Assembly (NCBI RefSeq): GCF_030445035.2
Contig: NC_080702.1
Location: 25,617,652 to 25,681,651 of the forward strand
Reading direction: 5' to 3'
Source: Dasypus novemcinctus
Lineage: Eukaryota; Chordata; Mammalia; Cingulata; Dasypodidae
DNA: 64,000 nucleotides
The notes under the pieces were generated by a model. The model worked only from the letters and a program-made list of their open reading frames with translations. It made no database searches and was not told the origin of the DNA. Of the stretch, positions 37,050 through 50,190 are shown one piece after another. Numbering within the stretch: position 1 is the first letter of the stretch; every line of letters begins with the position of its first letter. Made by a program: the position numbers and the translations under genes.

Positions 37050-38175
37050 AGAAAAACAAAAAACAAATGAAGAGAATGTTGGATAACCTAAAAAGTACCA
37101 GTCTTAAATGAGTTTATATGGCTATGAGTCTCTAAAAAAGAGTCTGGAGGTTGTCAGAAGGATTGTCCTTATGCACACCTGAGCAGAGTCTCAGAGACAG
37201 ATAAAGTAGATAAAACCCCAGGTATTGGTTCTTTTGAGGACTAAAGAGACCCACAGGTTCTATGGTCATGGCAGATGGGGTTCACTGCCATGTCAGTTGG
37301 CCCTTCTTTGGAGCTGGTGTTTCTGCGTGATGGAACTGGACTCAGATGTGATCTCTTTTCACAAGCCTTTCATGCTACTTTACTGGAATTGTATTTGGTG
37401 CTGGGGTTTAAGATATATCTAGGGGATTTGAATCTCTGGACTGACAATACGATAGCCAGGCCCTGAGTCTCAACAGACTTCAGCTCCTATACTCTGATTT
37501 ATTGGACTTACCCCACTCAGCTAACATGGAGTTGAAGAATGTCAGCCATCCCACCATGGAGCCTAGAGTGCCTACAACTGAAAGCAGGAGAACTGCATCC
37601 AGTATCCATGTGGAATCTAAGCCTCCTCTTGACATAGATGTGGAATGGACACAACCAAGCCAAGGTCCACAGAAAGGAGGAATACAGTAAGGATTAGAGT
37701 GGACTTAATGATATTCTATTCATGAACTATTGTGGTTAATAATCAAGAAAATGTGGCATTGGTGTGGAAAAAGTGGCCATGGTGGCTGCTGGGGGCGGGG
37801 AATGGGAGGAAGAGATGAGATGTGGACGCATTTTCGGGACTTGGAGTTGTCCTGAGTGGTGCTGCAGGGACAACTGCCGGACATTCTATGTCCTCCCATG
37901 GCCCACTGGATGGAACGTGGGAAAGTGTGGGCTATGGTGTGGACCACAGGCCATGGGGTGCAGCGAAGCCCAGAGATGTACTCACCAGATGCAATGGATG
38001 TGTCATGATGATGGGGGAGAGTGTTACTGTGGGGGGAGTGGTGGGGTGGGGGTGGTGGGGGTGAATGGGGACCTCATATTTTTTGAATGTAGTATTTTCT
38101 TAAAAAATGAATAAATTGAGTAGAATTTGAAAAAAATAAAATAAAAATAAAAATATTTTGGAGCAAAAAAAAAAA
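37050..38175 (+). mobile_element. 5'-truncated xenarthran L1 3'UTR
   Basis: About 1.1 kb of the L1 3'UTR in sense, highly similar to 59.87-60.79 kb. It includes the motif 'gagtctctaaaaaagagtctgg', a G-rich tract (38,030-38,079) and an A-rich end with an A run at 38,167-38,177. Confidence 0.88.
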
Positions 38176-38189
38176 AAGTACCAGTCTTG

Positions 38190-39510
38190 CTTCTTTGTAA
38201 TTAAGATTCACCTGTGAAAAACTCCGAGGTCTTCTCTATGGAATGATGCAACAGCTAAACAATCCAAAATTAAATTATATATCTTACTTCCTGAGAGTGA
38301 CCTTGTTGCTCAAATATGGCCTCTCTCTAAGTCAAACACGGCACATAAATGCATTACCTTTCCCCCAGTGTAGGACATGACTCCTGGGGATGAGCCTTCC
38401 TGGCACCAAGACATTACTACCAAGTACCAACTAGCATTGCAAGTGGAAAAAGACCTTGACTAAAAGGGGGAAAAGTAAAGACAAATGAGTTTATAGGGCA
38501 AGGAGACTTCAAAATGAGTTGGGAGGTCACTCCAGAGGTACACTTATTCACTTCTCAGCAGGATCTCCTTGACTACCAAATTAAATACTACTTCAGACAG
38601 TGGGGCTCCTGAAGGCTCTGGAGACATCCAGACACTACAGGCAGAGCAGACAGCTCAGGAGTTTGGTGCCTTACCAGTCGGCCCTACTTTGGAATTGATG
38701 CTCCCCAGTGTGACAGAGTTGGACTCAGTTGTGGTTTCCCTATACATGTCTCTTCTGACCCTTCTATTTGAACCTATAGTTAGTACTACAGTAAATGACA
38801 GGTATACATCCAAGAGAATTAGATCTTTGGGCTGTCCATGTGCCAGCTGGGCCCTGAATCTCAACAGAGTTGCAACACCTACTCTACAGTTCACTGGACT
38901 CACCCAGGACAACTAACAACGAGGTGATGATGGACAACGGCCATCCCCCCAAGGAACAGAGAGAGTTTGCAATTGCAAGGAAGATACTTTCATCCATCTG
39001 GCCCATGGAATCTAAATCCCCTCTCAATTAGAGGTGTGGTGAGCATCACCATCCCAGTATCCTCAGGACTGGGGAATGAACAAAAACTAGAATAAGCTTA
39101 TTGGTTCCACTATTGAATTGTTGTGATTCTAGTAATGGAAGAACGTATATCATTGATGTGGAGGCAGTGGCCACAAGAGGTTCTGAGGGGAGGCAGAAGG
39201 AAAAAAATGTGTAATATAGGGGCATTTTGGGGACTTGGGAATTGTCCTGATTGGCATTGCAATGGCAGATACAGGCCATTATGTATCTTGCCATAACCTA
39301 CAAAATTGTGCAGGAGAGAGTATAAACTACAATGTAAACTATAAACTGCACTTATTGGCAATGCTCTAAAATGTATTCATCAATTGTAACAAATGTACCA
39401 CACTAATGAAGGATGTTGTTAAGGTAGGAAAATGTTGAGAGGGAATAGGGAATGGGGCATATGTGGTTTCCCTGTATTTTTTATGTAACATTTATGTAAT
39501 CTAAGTATCT
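38190..39510 (+). mobile_element. Older-subfamily L1 3'UTR
   Basis: This is a longer and more diverged copy of the same 3'UTR family. It includes the upstream block 'aggacatgactcctggggatgagcc' that also occurs at about 59.68 kb. It ends near a TA-rich stretch (39,515-39,530). Confidence 0.8.
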
Positions 39511-40670
39511 TTTAAAAATATATATATATGTTTTTAAAAATTATATATCTTATGTATAATACAAGAGAGAAAAAGAAGTAGAGCAGGATTCAGAATACTG
39601 ATAGTGCTGACAATTCAAGTAGCTATATTATTTAGGTTATTCAGTGGGCATTATCAAAAAGAAGGAACTGAACTGAGTCTCATTGGCTGCAACTGTTACC
39701 CAAGGGAATATGTGAGAAGATAATGTACCAGACAGAGGAAACAGTCAGAAGACAGTAGGTAAGTGTGCTTTAGGTAGAGCCAGAGACCAATGTAATGGGA
39801 ACACAATGATATTCAGAAGAACAATCATAGAGGAAGTCAAAGAAGTGTGCAGAGTCTGTGAGCATTTCATGCTTTAGAGCATTTGTGATCAATGTCTTTT
39901 AATCTGAGTGAAATGTGGAGGAATTTCAAGCTCTTCACCAGAGAACAAACCATATCTGATAGTTCTTAAAGAACCTCTTTGTAAAATATATATCTGAACA
40001 CTGTTGAAAGAGTTAGGTTAAATATAGGTAATAGAATGAAAACAAACCAAAACAAAGACCTATAACTGCACTACACAAACAGTGAACCCTAAGGTAAACA
40101 ATAACTCTACTAACTAGCACAATAATAAAAATGTGCTTTCACTATGACACCAACAGAAGGTCTTAATAGGGTGGTATATAAGAATTCTGTATTTTATGCC
40201 TGACTGTTCTGCAAACCCACAGCTTCTCTATTAAAAAACAAAAAACAAAAAAACACTTCTGTGTAAAAGGCAATTGTAGAAGGTGAAAGATATGTTAGAA
40301 GGTTATGGCCATATTCAGATAAGAAACACTGATGGTTGAGACTGGGGTGGTGGCAGTTTAAGTTGTATACGCAAGGACAGTTCTGGATAATCTTTTAAGA
40401 TAGAGCCAATGGAATTTCCTGATGGAGTGAATGTTGGGTAATGAGAGAAAGAGGTGGCAAGAATGAGTCCAATATTTGTCTGAGAAAATTGGAATGTTCA
40501 TGTTGATGTCAACATGGTCTAGGAAGTCTACAAGGACAGCAAATTTTATGGGGAAAGCTGAGGAGGCTATTTGAGTCATGCTGAGATTTAATTGAGGATA
40601 AGACCTCCAAAGTGGGAAGACAAAGAAACAAGAAAGTTTTTTAAGAAAACCGTACATGTTAAGGCTCAAC
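39511..40670. other. Mostly unique sequence with a short L1 3' end
   Basis: The piece at 39,990-40,250 looks like an L1 terminal region ending in 'ctattaaaaaacaaaaaac'. The remainder shows no gene and no repeat I can name. Confidence 0.5.
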
Positions 40671-40905
40671 ATCTCATTCCCTATTCCCACCCTGTCCCAT
40701 GGTAAACTATGTTATAGATTCTGATTCTATGAATTTACTTATTCTAATTGTTTCAAAGCAGTGTGGTCATACAATGTTTGTCCTTTTTGTCTGCCTTATT
40801 TCACTTAACTTGCTGTCTTCCAGGTTCATCTGTGATGTAAGAATTATGACGCCTTTATTCCTTTTTATGGTTGAATAATAAAACATTATATGTATGTAAA
40901 AAAAA
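40671..40905 (-). mobile_element. L1 3'UTR fragment, antisense
   Basis: It contains 'catcccctattcccaccctgtcccatgg'-like and 'gccttatttcacttaac' blocks in the antisense order typical of L1 3'UTRs. Confidence 0.7.
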
Positions 40906-40909
40906 AAAG

Positions 40910-42230
40910 AGTTTTTTAAAGCACTGCATAACAACAAAAAGACAAATAAACCAATTAGAAACTGGACAAAGGACTTGAATAGACATTTCTCAAGGAAGAG
41001 CTACAATAAGAAAATGACAAATCACACCACAATGAGCTACCACCTCACACAGTTTAAAATGGCTCTTATCTAAAAATCAAAAAGTATCAATGGATGGCAA
41101 GGACACGGAGATAGGAACCGCAGTACACTGTTGGTGGGAATGTAAAATGGTATAGGCACTATGGAAAACAGTTTGGCAGTTCCTCAAAAATTTAAACATG
41201 CATACTACATGATTACACAATCCTACTTCTAGGTATATACCCAAAGGAATTGAAAGCAGGGACTCAAAACAAATATTTGTACACCAATGTTCATAGCAGC
41301 ATTACAGCTAGCCAAAAGGTGAAAGCAACCCAAATGTCAATCAGCAGATGAATGGATAAACAAAATGTGGTATATGCATACAATGGACTATTACCCAGTC
41401 TTCAAAAGGAATGATGTTCTGATACACACTGTGTGGATGAACCTTGAAGACATCATATTCAGTAAAATAGTTTAGTCACAAAGGTACCTATATTGTATGA
41501 TTCCATTTGTATGAAACAACTACAATATACAAATTCAGAGACAGAAAGTTGAGTACAAGTTATCAGGGACGGAGGCTGGGAAGAAATGTGGAGTTAGTGC
41601 ATAATGGGTTTAGGGTTTGTTTGCAGTGATGGGAAGTTCTGGTAATTGATGGTGATAATTGAACATGGTAAATGTGATGAATCTCAATAAAGGGTATGCT
41701 TGGAAGTGACTGAGATGGGAAAGATTATATAGTATATATGTTTCCAGAATTTAAGGAAAAAAAGGCAACTGAAGAGACAGGGACAACTAAACGCAATGCA
41801 TGAACGTGGATTGGCTCTAATAACGAATGAGAAAAGACCCAAAGGACACTGCTGAACCATATGAAAAATGGGAAGGCAAACGGAAAGCTTTGTATCACTG
41901 ATAAAGTTCTTTAACTTCATAACTTTAATTAAGATGGTTATATGAGTAAATATCCTTATTCTTAAGAAATGTACATGGGAGTTATGTGTTGAAGGAACAT
42001 GTGTACAGCCTGTTCTCAAATTTTTACACTTTTAGAAAACTGACAGATAAGGAGGTAGACAGACAGACAGACAGAATGATACAGCAAATGTAACACAATG
42101 TAAAAATTGTCAGATCTTAGGATGGGGGTAACTATGTTGGAGATCTTGGGATGGGTTTTGCAGTACTTTTTTTACATCTACTCTAAGTTTGAAATCATTT
42201 CAACATAAAAAGTTAAAAGATAGAAAACAA
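40910..42230 (+). mobile_element. L1 3'UTR, sense, two diverged pieces
   Basis: 40,910-41,740 is a typical L1 3' region ('caaaggacttgaatagacatttctc', 'tgttggtgggaatgtaaaatgg', 'ccaaatgtcaatcagcagatgaatgg'). 41,770-42,230 is an older terminal piece ending 'gaaatcatttcaacataaaaagttaaaag', with a (GACA)n stretch at about 42,056-42,075. Confidence 0.78.
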
Positions 42231-43315
42231 AACTGTAGTACTGAGTAATTCGCAACACTGATAAAAATAATTACTTTAAGAACAAAACCATTTGAGTTAT
42301 TCATGCACAGCCTAATTATTATTAAATAATAAAAGTAAATTGAAATCTCTTTTTAAACACAGTGAAAATAGACATCAGGCCTAAAATAGCCTAGATATTG
42401 AATACATTAATGTATTTAGGAGTTCTGACATGGTCTGCTAAATGTAGAGAGTCTTCAAAATCCATCCCAAGATTTTCGATACATCTTAATTGTTTGAGTA
42501 TCTTTTACACATCAGTTAAAATTGATGTTCCTGTGTTTCAGAAGTTTAATATACACTAAATTTTAAAATTCTCAGTAGAAACACAAACATAACCTCAAAA
42601 TTAACTTATAGTGGAAACTATGAACTTACAAATTTATATACTACCCATCTTTTACCTTGAGATTCTCTAGCAAAAAAAAAATAACACGTTAATTTCAAAT
42701 TGTAATCTAGGACTAGGAAGAATTAGGCTGGGAGGAACAGGACTCAGACTGGGTAACATGCTTCTTACAGACCTGAAAGCTTCAAAGCAAAACAATTCCC
42801 CACTGGAAAAAAGTATGGGCCTAGAGACCCCAAGAATGAGCTGGATTCATTCTTTCCAGCACCAACCACCACTCAGAACACCACAGACTCAGGGCTCTTT
42901 CCCTAATAACAAACTCGTCCCTTCTTCACCCCACAGTCCACTGAGAGAGGTGGAGCTATATGGTTTCACAACTGCACAGAAAAGGCTCCAGTGCCTGACG
43001 GAAGCCAAGAGAACTGTGTACAGTGATAGAACAAGGATGGCTCCAGAGGGTCAACAGATCAGCCTCCCCAACAAGAGGGGGCTAAAGTAAGAGTTGTTCC
43101 ATCAACAGGCCCTAGAGGATGTTGTCATTAAACACAGAAAACAGAACCCAAGGTAGGGGGATGTTAACTCACCATAGTGCTAGCTCTGAGAAATCACATA
43201 TGGAAGATGACTCCAGGTTTCCAAGGCTTGCAAGTCTCCATTTAGGTAAGGGAGAGCCCAGTGTTGGTGGAGGAGAGCCTTAGGATGCCCCTTACAGCTC
43301 AAGACCTGAGACCTC
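42231..43315. other. Intronic unique sequence, no feature recognised
   Basis: The longest frame (42,758-43,090, 110 codons, +) lacks recognisable motifs and biased codon use; I do not call it a gene. Confidence 0.5.
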
Positions 43316-43330
43316 CTCTGCCATTTTTTT

Positions 43331-43984
43331 TTTAAACGTTACATTCAAAAAATATAAGAGGTCCCCATATACCCGCCAACCCCTCACCCCACCCCTCCCA
43401 CATCAACAACCTCTTTCATCATCATGAGACATTCTTTGCACTTGGTGAATACATTTTGGAGCACTGCTGCACCACATGGATAGTGGTTTACATTGTAGTT
43501 TACACTCTCCCCAGTCTACCCAGTGGGCCATGGCAGGACACACAATGTCCAGCATCTGTTCCTGCAGCACCACCCAGGACAACTCTAAGTCCTGAAAATA
43601 CCCCATCATATATATCTCTTCTTCCCTCTCTCGACCTTCAGCAGCTACCATGGCCACTTTCTCCACATCAGTGATACAATTTCTTCCATTACTAACCACG
43701 ATAGTTCTATAGCAGAATACCAGTAAGTCTACTCTAATCCATACTCTATTCCTCCATCCTGTGGATCATGGGATGTTTATGACCACTCTCCCTCTATATT
43801 AAGAGGGGGCTTAGATTCCACGTGGATGATGGATGCAATTCTCCTGCTTGCAGCTAAAGGCACTCTTGGCTCTCTGGTGCTGGTGTTTGACCTTCACCTC
43901 CCTGTTAGGTGGCTGGGGTAAGTCCAATAAACCAGAGGGTAGGAGTTGTAAATCTGCTGAGGCTCAGGGCCTGACTGTCACATT
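43331..43984 (-). mobile_element. 5'-truncated L1 3'UTR with 15-bp TSD
   Basis: An antisense copy of the xenarthran L1 3'UTR, about 650 bp. Perfect duplications CTCTGCCATTTTTTT lie at 43,316-43,330 and 43,985-43,999. The TTTT-rich target fits the L1 endonuclease preference, and the perfect duplication suggests recent insertion. Confidence 0.93.
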
Positions 43985-45304
43985 CTCTGCCATTTTTTTC
44001 CCAGATAGGAAACACAGGGCCCAGAGGACACAGCCGGTACATGCCATGTCATATCTAGCCTCCTCTCTTCATGCTTAAAATAACCCAGTTCTCCTCAGTA
44101 GTACTCACCATTTCCTGTCTCCAGCTTCTGGAAATCCAAGTGACTGTCCTCCCTAGAGCCCAGGAAGCCACTTAAGGTAAGAGGGATGGAGTAGAAGCAG
44201 GGTCACAGGACACAGTTCGGAAGCAGATGAACGTATGGTCTACGCAGTCAGTCAGAGTAGTGGAAATCCTTACTCGTGGCTGCATGGATCTGCCAGATGG
44301 ACGCCCTGGATCCCCAGCTGCCTAGACTGAACCAGTTCTCCCTGTGCCACACCTGGAACCTGAAGTAGAAGCAGGATGGGGAGAAGACAAGGTTGAATGA
44401 GGGAGTGGCTGATTCTTGGAATTCAGCTATTTGCCCGTGCGGGGTTTCCTCCTAGGATAGGGACACTGTTTCATCCTGAGAGTATCTGTATTTAAGGTGA
44501 TCTTGTGACAAGCTTCCATCCTTCATGTAGCACCATGAGCCCCTTCCTTCTAGGAACAGGGTTACATATAGAGAAATTTCTACACCCAAAAGCATGACAA
44601 GCAACCTGTCCTAGCCAGTATAGAACACATGTACCTGATCTTTTCCAGGGAGTCAGGCACACAAGGCTGAAGCTGTGAGTTCACCTAAGTAACTTTACGC
44701 CATTGTCAAGCAACACACTTATAGTCCATCTCAAAATGGATGGATTTTCAGGGAATACCTAAATTCCAAATTCGGTGATGAATCTATCATGCTTTCTAGA
44801 TTTTAAATATTTGCAGTTACAATTTTCTGCTGTGCTTTCCTGATTTTTACAAACATTTTCAGTTCATCTATATCATTTTAATATGTGATAAGTATTTTTC
44901 CTGTAGATTTTACAACTTTCTTCCTTTGGCTTCACTCCCCACACCCTCATCCCGTCAGGGACCATGACACCACCAGTCCCAAAGCTTTCCAGAAATTTGG
45001 GAGGATTCCTGTACACTATCCTTTCAACCTTATCAATCGATCGGCCTATCATTCATAAAATCATTCAGTTTCTCTATGGAATAATCTAGCCTCTGTTCCA
45101 GTTTCTTTCTTCCCTTTTCCCACACAGCTGACTCCTATGTATTTATTTTTTTGGTCTTATGTTCTCTCCCACATGGTCTTTATTCAAGTATCTCACCTGT
45201 TAGCATTATCCTTCCTTTTGTTTCCTCTACTATCTCTAATATTTTCTCTAATTTCATTTAAATCCTTCTTTCTATAATTTTCATTATTTCCAGCACCAAA
45301 TCGG

Positions 45305-45420
45305 TACCTTATTAGAAATATAGAATCTCAGGCCGCACCCAGACCTGCTGAATCAAAATCCACATCTTAACAAGATTCTTGGGATCCACATCCTCATGAA
45401 AGTTTGAGAAGCACTTACCT
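45305..45420 (-). mobile_element. MER5A-like hAT DNA transposon fragment
   Basis: 'ttagaaatatagaatctcagg', 'cagacctgctgaatcaaaatcc' and 'gtttgagaagcac' follow the order of the reverse complement of the ancient nonautonomous MER5A element (hAT-Charlie group), as remembered. Confidence 0.75.
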
Positions 45421-46194
45421 TTCTACAGCCTGTGGTAACTGAAAAAAAGAACATGTGCCCTTTGTACTATCTACATCCATACCATTCCGCTATTTTCATG
45501 ATGCACAACCTTTCTCCATGTCTACACCATCCAGAGATAGCTCAATTTATTCATGACAATCTGTTGCTCAGCATCATGCATTCACAGTAGTCATTTCTAA
45601 AATCTACATGCAATTCAGGACCTGGAGTATTTTGTTCTAAATTATAACTTTACTCACACCCCATCCCTTCTTAATGTCCCTCAGTAATTGTCCACTCCCT
45701 TGGAAAAAGCCCAGAGTAGTAAGCATAGCTCTAGTGACCCTCTTAAGTCTGGCTCACCCCACTCACCTACTATGTTTTCTGTGCTTCAACTGGCCCTGTC
45801 TTTCATCAATGCATGGATTATATTGGATTCTCTGCTACCTTAGAGATTTGCACACTCATTTTTCCCACTTGATATACTATTTTCAAGCTCCACCCTCCCT
45901 CATTTCACCAATTCTGCTCAGCCATATTTGTAGCTAAACCTAACTAATTCTATGACTTAACTACCTTTCAGGTACTCTAACCTGATACTTGGGTTAGATC
46001 CTTTTATTTCATGCTATCAGATGTCAATATTGTCACTATTTATTTAAAATTAACTTCCATGCTAGACTGTAATATCCATGGGTAGACACTATGCCCACTT
46101 TGTTTTCTTCTTTTCCTTCTGGCCTATCATGTCTGGCTGACCATCCAGGCCATATGCAGATTATTTTATACTAATCACACCTGTTGTATATACT

Positions 46195-46440
46195 CTAGAA
46201 AAGCCCTGTCCAATTGAACTGTGATAAATAAAAAAAAATGCTCATTGTCTTAACTGTCCAATATGGTAGCCAGTACCTATTAAGCATTTGAAGTAAGACT
46301 AACACAATTAAGTTTCTCTATGGAGCAGAATCCAGCCTCTTCCAATTTCTTTCCTCCCCTTTCCCCCGAATTTTTTTAAAATTTAATTTTAATTGCAACA
46401 GTCACATATGGCTGTGGACATAGTAACTCTAGCATCCTCA
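46195..46440 (+). mobile_element. MER-type nonautonomous DNA transposon fragment
   Basis: 'agccctgtccaattgaactgtg', 'ctgtccaatatggtagccag', 'aagcatttgaagtaagactaa' and 'cacatatggctgtggac' match the pattern of a common ancient mammalian hAT-type MER element. The exact family name is uncertain. Confidence 0.65.
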
Positions 46441-48984
46441 GAAGAACTAAAAGGGGCCAACACATCACACAGGGTGTGTAGGTGTGATAGCTGTCGTTAC
46501 TACAATCCCCAGCTTTACAACCTTCTGTTTGCTGGAAATGTGTCATATAGGGGGAAAGAGTGGACAAAAGCAAATTTAAGTCTCAATTCAGTTTGGCTGC
46601 ATTTACATCATTGAGGATAATGTTAACTTTAATTGGATTACCTCATTCAGAAGAGTACAGTGATAAAAACATAACACAGAAATGTGTAGAAGTAACTGAG
46701 GGGGAAAGGGTGGGCACTCTAGGGGAGATGACATTTGAAGGGAGACCGGGATTATGAAAATATAATTAAGGAATTCCTGTGGATGGGCAGGAGGGGAGGG
46801 TTCCTCTATCCAAAGGAAAAATCTGGTGCAAAGGCTATAAGGCAGAGAAGATCTTGATGTCTTTGAGGAATTTTTTTAATGTAACAGGAGCTTAATTAAC
46901 ATGAGGCTGAATGCTATAAACCTGTCAGGGAGCTATAAAGAAGCCTGACCACATATGACTTTGTTGGCCAAGATAAAGTATATGGAATTTGTTCTGTGTG
47001 TGATTGGCAGCTTACTTGGTTTACAGATTCCTACTACTGATACGTGAAAAATACAGGAGAAATTTTAGAGACTGTTTTGAAGTCTCTTTGCAGATCACTG
47101 AGAGTGACTTGGACTAGAGTTGTACTCATAAAGACAGTAGTTATATTCTGGTCATCCAACAAGATTTGGTATTTCCTGAAGGTAGAAGGTGAGAGAAAGA
47201 GGGTGACTGAATGTTTCCCCTAATCTAGTGGGGAAAAAAAATGCTGGTACAATTACTGACATAGGAAACCAGGTGAGAAGCAGATCTGCCGTGGTAGAAC
47301 TTCAAGAGCTTTGTTTTTAGAACCATGTGGTCCTAACTGCCCCACTGGATCATGAGAAGGGTTTGGTGTCCGATGCCACTGTCTGTATATCAAACTGTGG
47401 GTTCCCTCTTCCTTGCTACAAAAAAATCAAACAGCGACTTTTGAAGGGGCCTCAAATCCCATTTCTGTAGTTTCGCGCTAAAGGGAAGGTAAAACACTTG
47501 TCCTGACATGTACTAGATATTTAGGAAATCCTAAGAGTCTGGACTAGGAAAGTTATGTCTGAATGAAGGTTTGAGTTTGACATAAAGTGACTCAACTACC
47601 AGTGAAGACGCTAAGGGACAAACCTGTCAAAAAGGGGATTCTTCTAGATTATCTACCTCTAGGGAAAGAAAAAGAAAACAGAAATAAATAAAAGGCACCA
47701 CATTTTTCTACAAATGTCGAGATTACAAGTGTTGTTTAATGATCGTATTTCCTCAAGGCATTTTCCCAATCTTTAAGCTATGCAGTATTTTCCAAAATAA
47801 TAACATTTATTTTCTTCATATATGCATAATGATGATGATGGTAATAAATATTAATATTTCAAGTATGGCAACAAGCAACTGAAGATTCTCAGCATCAGTG
47901 TGTGTGAGTGAAAAGAAGGAAAATTTCATGTCATGGTGATGTTAGGAGATTATGTGGGAGTTTCAAATATTTCATGCCAACTCTAGGGAGTGTTAACCTA
48001 GAGAAGTAAAATCACATTTGAGGAAGAGGAGTGGGGAAAGCCTGGAATTTAAATAAATGATCCAATCAACTTGATGTTAATTGTGGATTCAAAAAAAAAA
48101 AACAACCACACACACAAAACTGAGAGTACTTTCTAACAATTACTCCTGTGACTTATATTTCTAAATATTCAGGAGAGACTACCCTAATGACATTGGAGTT
48201 ATCAATGATTTCTCAAACAGGTGACATAAGGTTTACAAACTAAATTTTTGAAATGACCTATGTAGTTGCATCTACTCTTTAATGTCTAGCTTCTCCCACC
48301 GTTTGTTCTATACAAAATATCCTTTTGTTAAACTTACCTTCAATAAATCTGATATACAGACTACCTTCATTCTACCTTACTTTGGTTTTAAAAGAAATGT
48401 ATTCTCTCATTACAGATGCCACACTCATCATTTGTACATTGAATTTAATTTTACTTCATGTCCAAAATTATTTCCTGTAAATCATGACTTTCCAATGATT
48501 ACACATTTCAGATTTATCCAAACAAGAGTATTTTGTTAAACAATTATTTTAAAGAACTAGGCACTCTTTGCCAAAACTGTAGTGCAGCTGTTCCAGTACT
48601 CTGATTAGCTTCAGCAGGCAGCCCTTCCCTCTTGGCTTCATTCCCAGTATTTGATGTTCTGGCATGGGGAACATGCCAGGTGTTTGCTCGAAGACCACTT
48701 CAACCTACTAAGAAGTGTGGCTCTTCGGTGTAAGATTCATCATCAATCCCGCAGGTACTGTCCCAGCCGATTCTTAAGGTTCTATAGAAGTACTGGATGT
48801 ATGATCTCCAGAAATCTCATTGATCTATATTAAGCTTATCCAGCTAAATCACATTTTACATCACACAGACTACGATTGGTCATATTAATGTTCATCACAC
48901 ATTGGTCAGAGAAAAGTCTGCCTTACAGCCTAAAACATTGCAGAAATATGCTTACTGCTAAATACTGTCCTCTTTTTTTAAATT

Positions 48985-49400
48985 ATATTTATATATATTT
49001 TTGTCTTTATTTTTTTTAATGTTACATTCAAAAAATATGAGGTCCCCGTATACCCCCCATCGCCCTCACCCCACTCCTCCCCCCATAACAACCACCTCCT
49101 ACATCATCATGAGACATTCATTGCATTTGGTGAATACATCTCTGAGCACCGCTGCACCTCATGGTCAATGGCCCACATCATAGCCCGCACTCTCCCACGT
49201 TCCACCCAGTGGGCCATGGGAGGACATACAATGTTGGGTAACTGTCAGTGCAGCACCACCCAGGACAACTCCAAGTCCCGAAAACACCTCCACATCTCAT
49301 CTCTTCCTCCCACTCCCTACCCCCAGCAGCCACCATGGCCACTTTCTCCACACCAATGCCACATCTTCTTCAATTACTAATCACAACAGTTCATGAATTT
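48985..49400 (-). mobile_element. 5'-truncated xenarthran L1 3' end
   Basis: Antisense terminal ~400 bp of the L1 3'UTR. It includes a C-rich tract (plus strand, about 49,050-49,085), complementary to the G-rich tract of sense copies, and lies just downstream (in gene sense) of the CpG-island exon. Confidence 0.88.
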
Positions 49401-49554
49401 AGGTGGGACTAAATATGCTCCTAAACGCACCTACTAGTTTCCAATTTATGCTATCTTATCTATCGTAAAAGTCTATCACCACTAACATAGAAGGAAAACA
49501 TTATGCACAATAATCTTGGTTTTTGTAAGTGGAAATACTTTAACAAAACGTTGC

Positions 49555-50190
49555 CTCGCTGAAGCAAAGAAAACAAAGCAGAGAGCGGCACGCGGCAGCC
49601 CGAAGCGGGCGCGGGGCTTTGAGAGCCAGTCTCACCTGGGCTCCGGGGGACCCGGGACTCACAGGGTCCCAGGGGAGCTGATGCTGGGGCCTGCGAGCCA
49701 CGCTGTCACCTGGTAATGCACCGGCGGAACTAGGCCCACTGGGACCGCCCGGCGACATCGGCGGCTAAGGGGATAGGGGCCCGGGACCGTTAGGGAAAGC
49801 GCTCCGCGGCCGAGCGCGGACCACAGTGGACAGCGGGGGCTGCGGGAGGTCCGGGACGCGGCGTCGCGACCGTGGGAAAGGGTCAGCACCGGGAAGGAAG
49901 CGCCGCGAGTCCGGAGCGGCCGGCACAGCGCGGGAGCCCGAGGCGAACCCCGTCACGGCGCCAGATCCCTGTAGTCCCGAGGTGGCGACACCTGAAAGCG
50001 AAGCAGCGCGCAGAAGGAGCAGGTCTCCTAAACACCAGCCACAGGGAGGACGAGGGAAAAGATGGCCGCCCGCTGACGGCCGCTTCCGGTTTCTGGAGGG
50101 GCACGCCGGAAGGGGCGGGGCCTCAGGAGCTGACGCAGAGTCTCCGCCCACTGCCTGGGGAAGTGCCTGCCAGCTCTTGGGCTCTCAAAT
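49555..50190 (-). promoter_or_regulatory. CpG-island promoter
   Basis: This is the only GC-rich, CpG-dense stretch of the window, about 630 bp. Visible elements are an Sp1-type GC box (50,111-50,120), ETS-type CCGGAAG (50,106-50,112) and CTTCCGG (50,083-50,089), and a YY1-like AAGATGGCC (50,059-50,067), which on the minus strand reads GGCGGCCATCTT, a motif common at transcription starts. The YY1 orientation favours minus-strand transcription starting near 50,060. It is the likely promoter of the KRAB zinc-finger gene; activity toward the + side cannot be excluded. Confidence 0.75.
49636..50060 (-). CDS. KRAB zinc-finger gene, putative first exon
   Basis: Minus-strand exon inferred from a donor GAGCCCAG|GTGAG at 49,636/49,635 inside the CpG island. 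Another possible donor CCAG|GTGAC lies at 49,710/49,709. An ATG at 49,758-49,756 opens a frame (MSPGGPSGPSS.. ending ..SPGAQ) of exactly 41 codons that reaches the donor in phase 0, the phase the KRAB-A exon requires (..[10 protein letters not shown]). In related genes the KRAB-A exon follows a short coding exon ending in Q, or a bare ATG. The join is inference: an unseen small exon in the 17.9-kb intron is equally possible, and the exon may be partly or wholly 5'UTR. Confidence 0.45.

Larger units (their letters stand above)
44000..48970. other. Largely unique intron sequence
   Basis: Five kilobases with low repeat density by the standard of this window. Two DNA-transposon relics are annotated separately. 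No exon with conserved coding motifs was found on either strand. Scattered GTAAG-type sites (for example minus-strand donors near 45,416 and 48,345) have no obvious exon attached. Confidence 0.55.

Noticed and set aside
42758-43090. 110-codon + frame as a gene
   Set aside because: No motif, no splice context, and it lies in intron sequence of the minus-strand gene.
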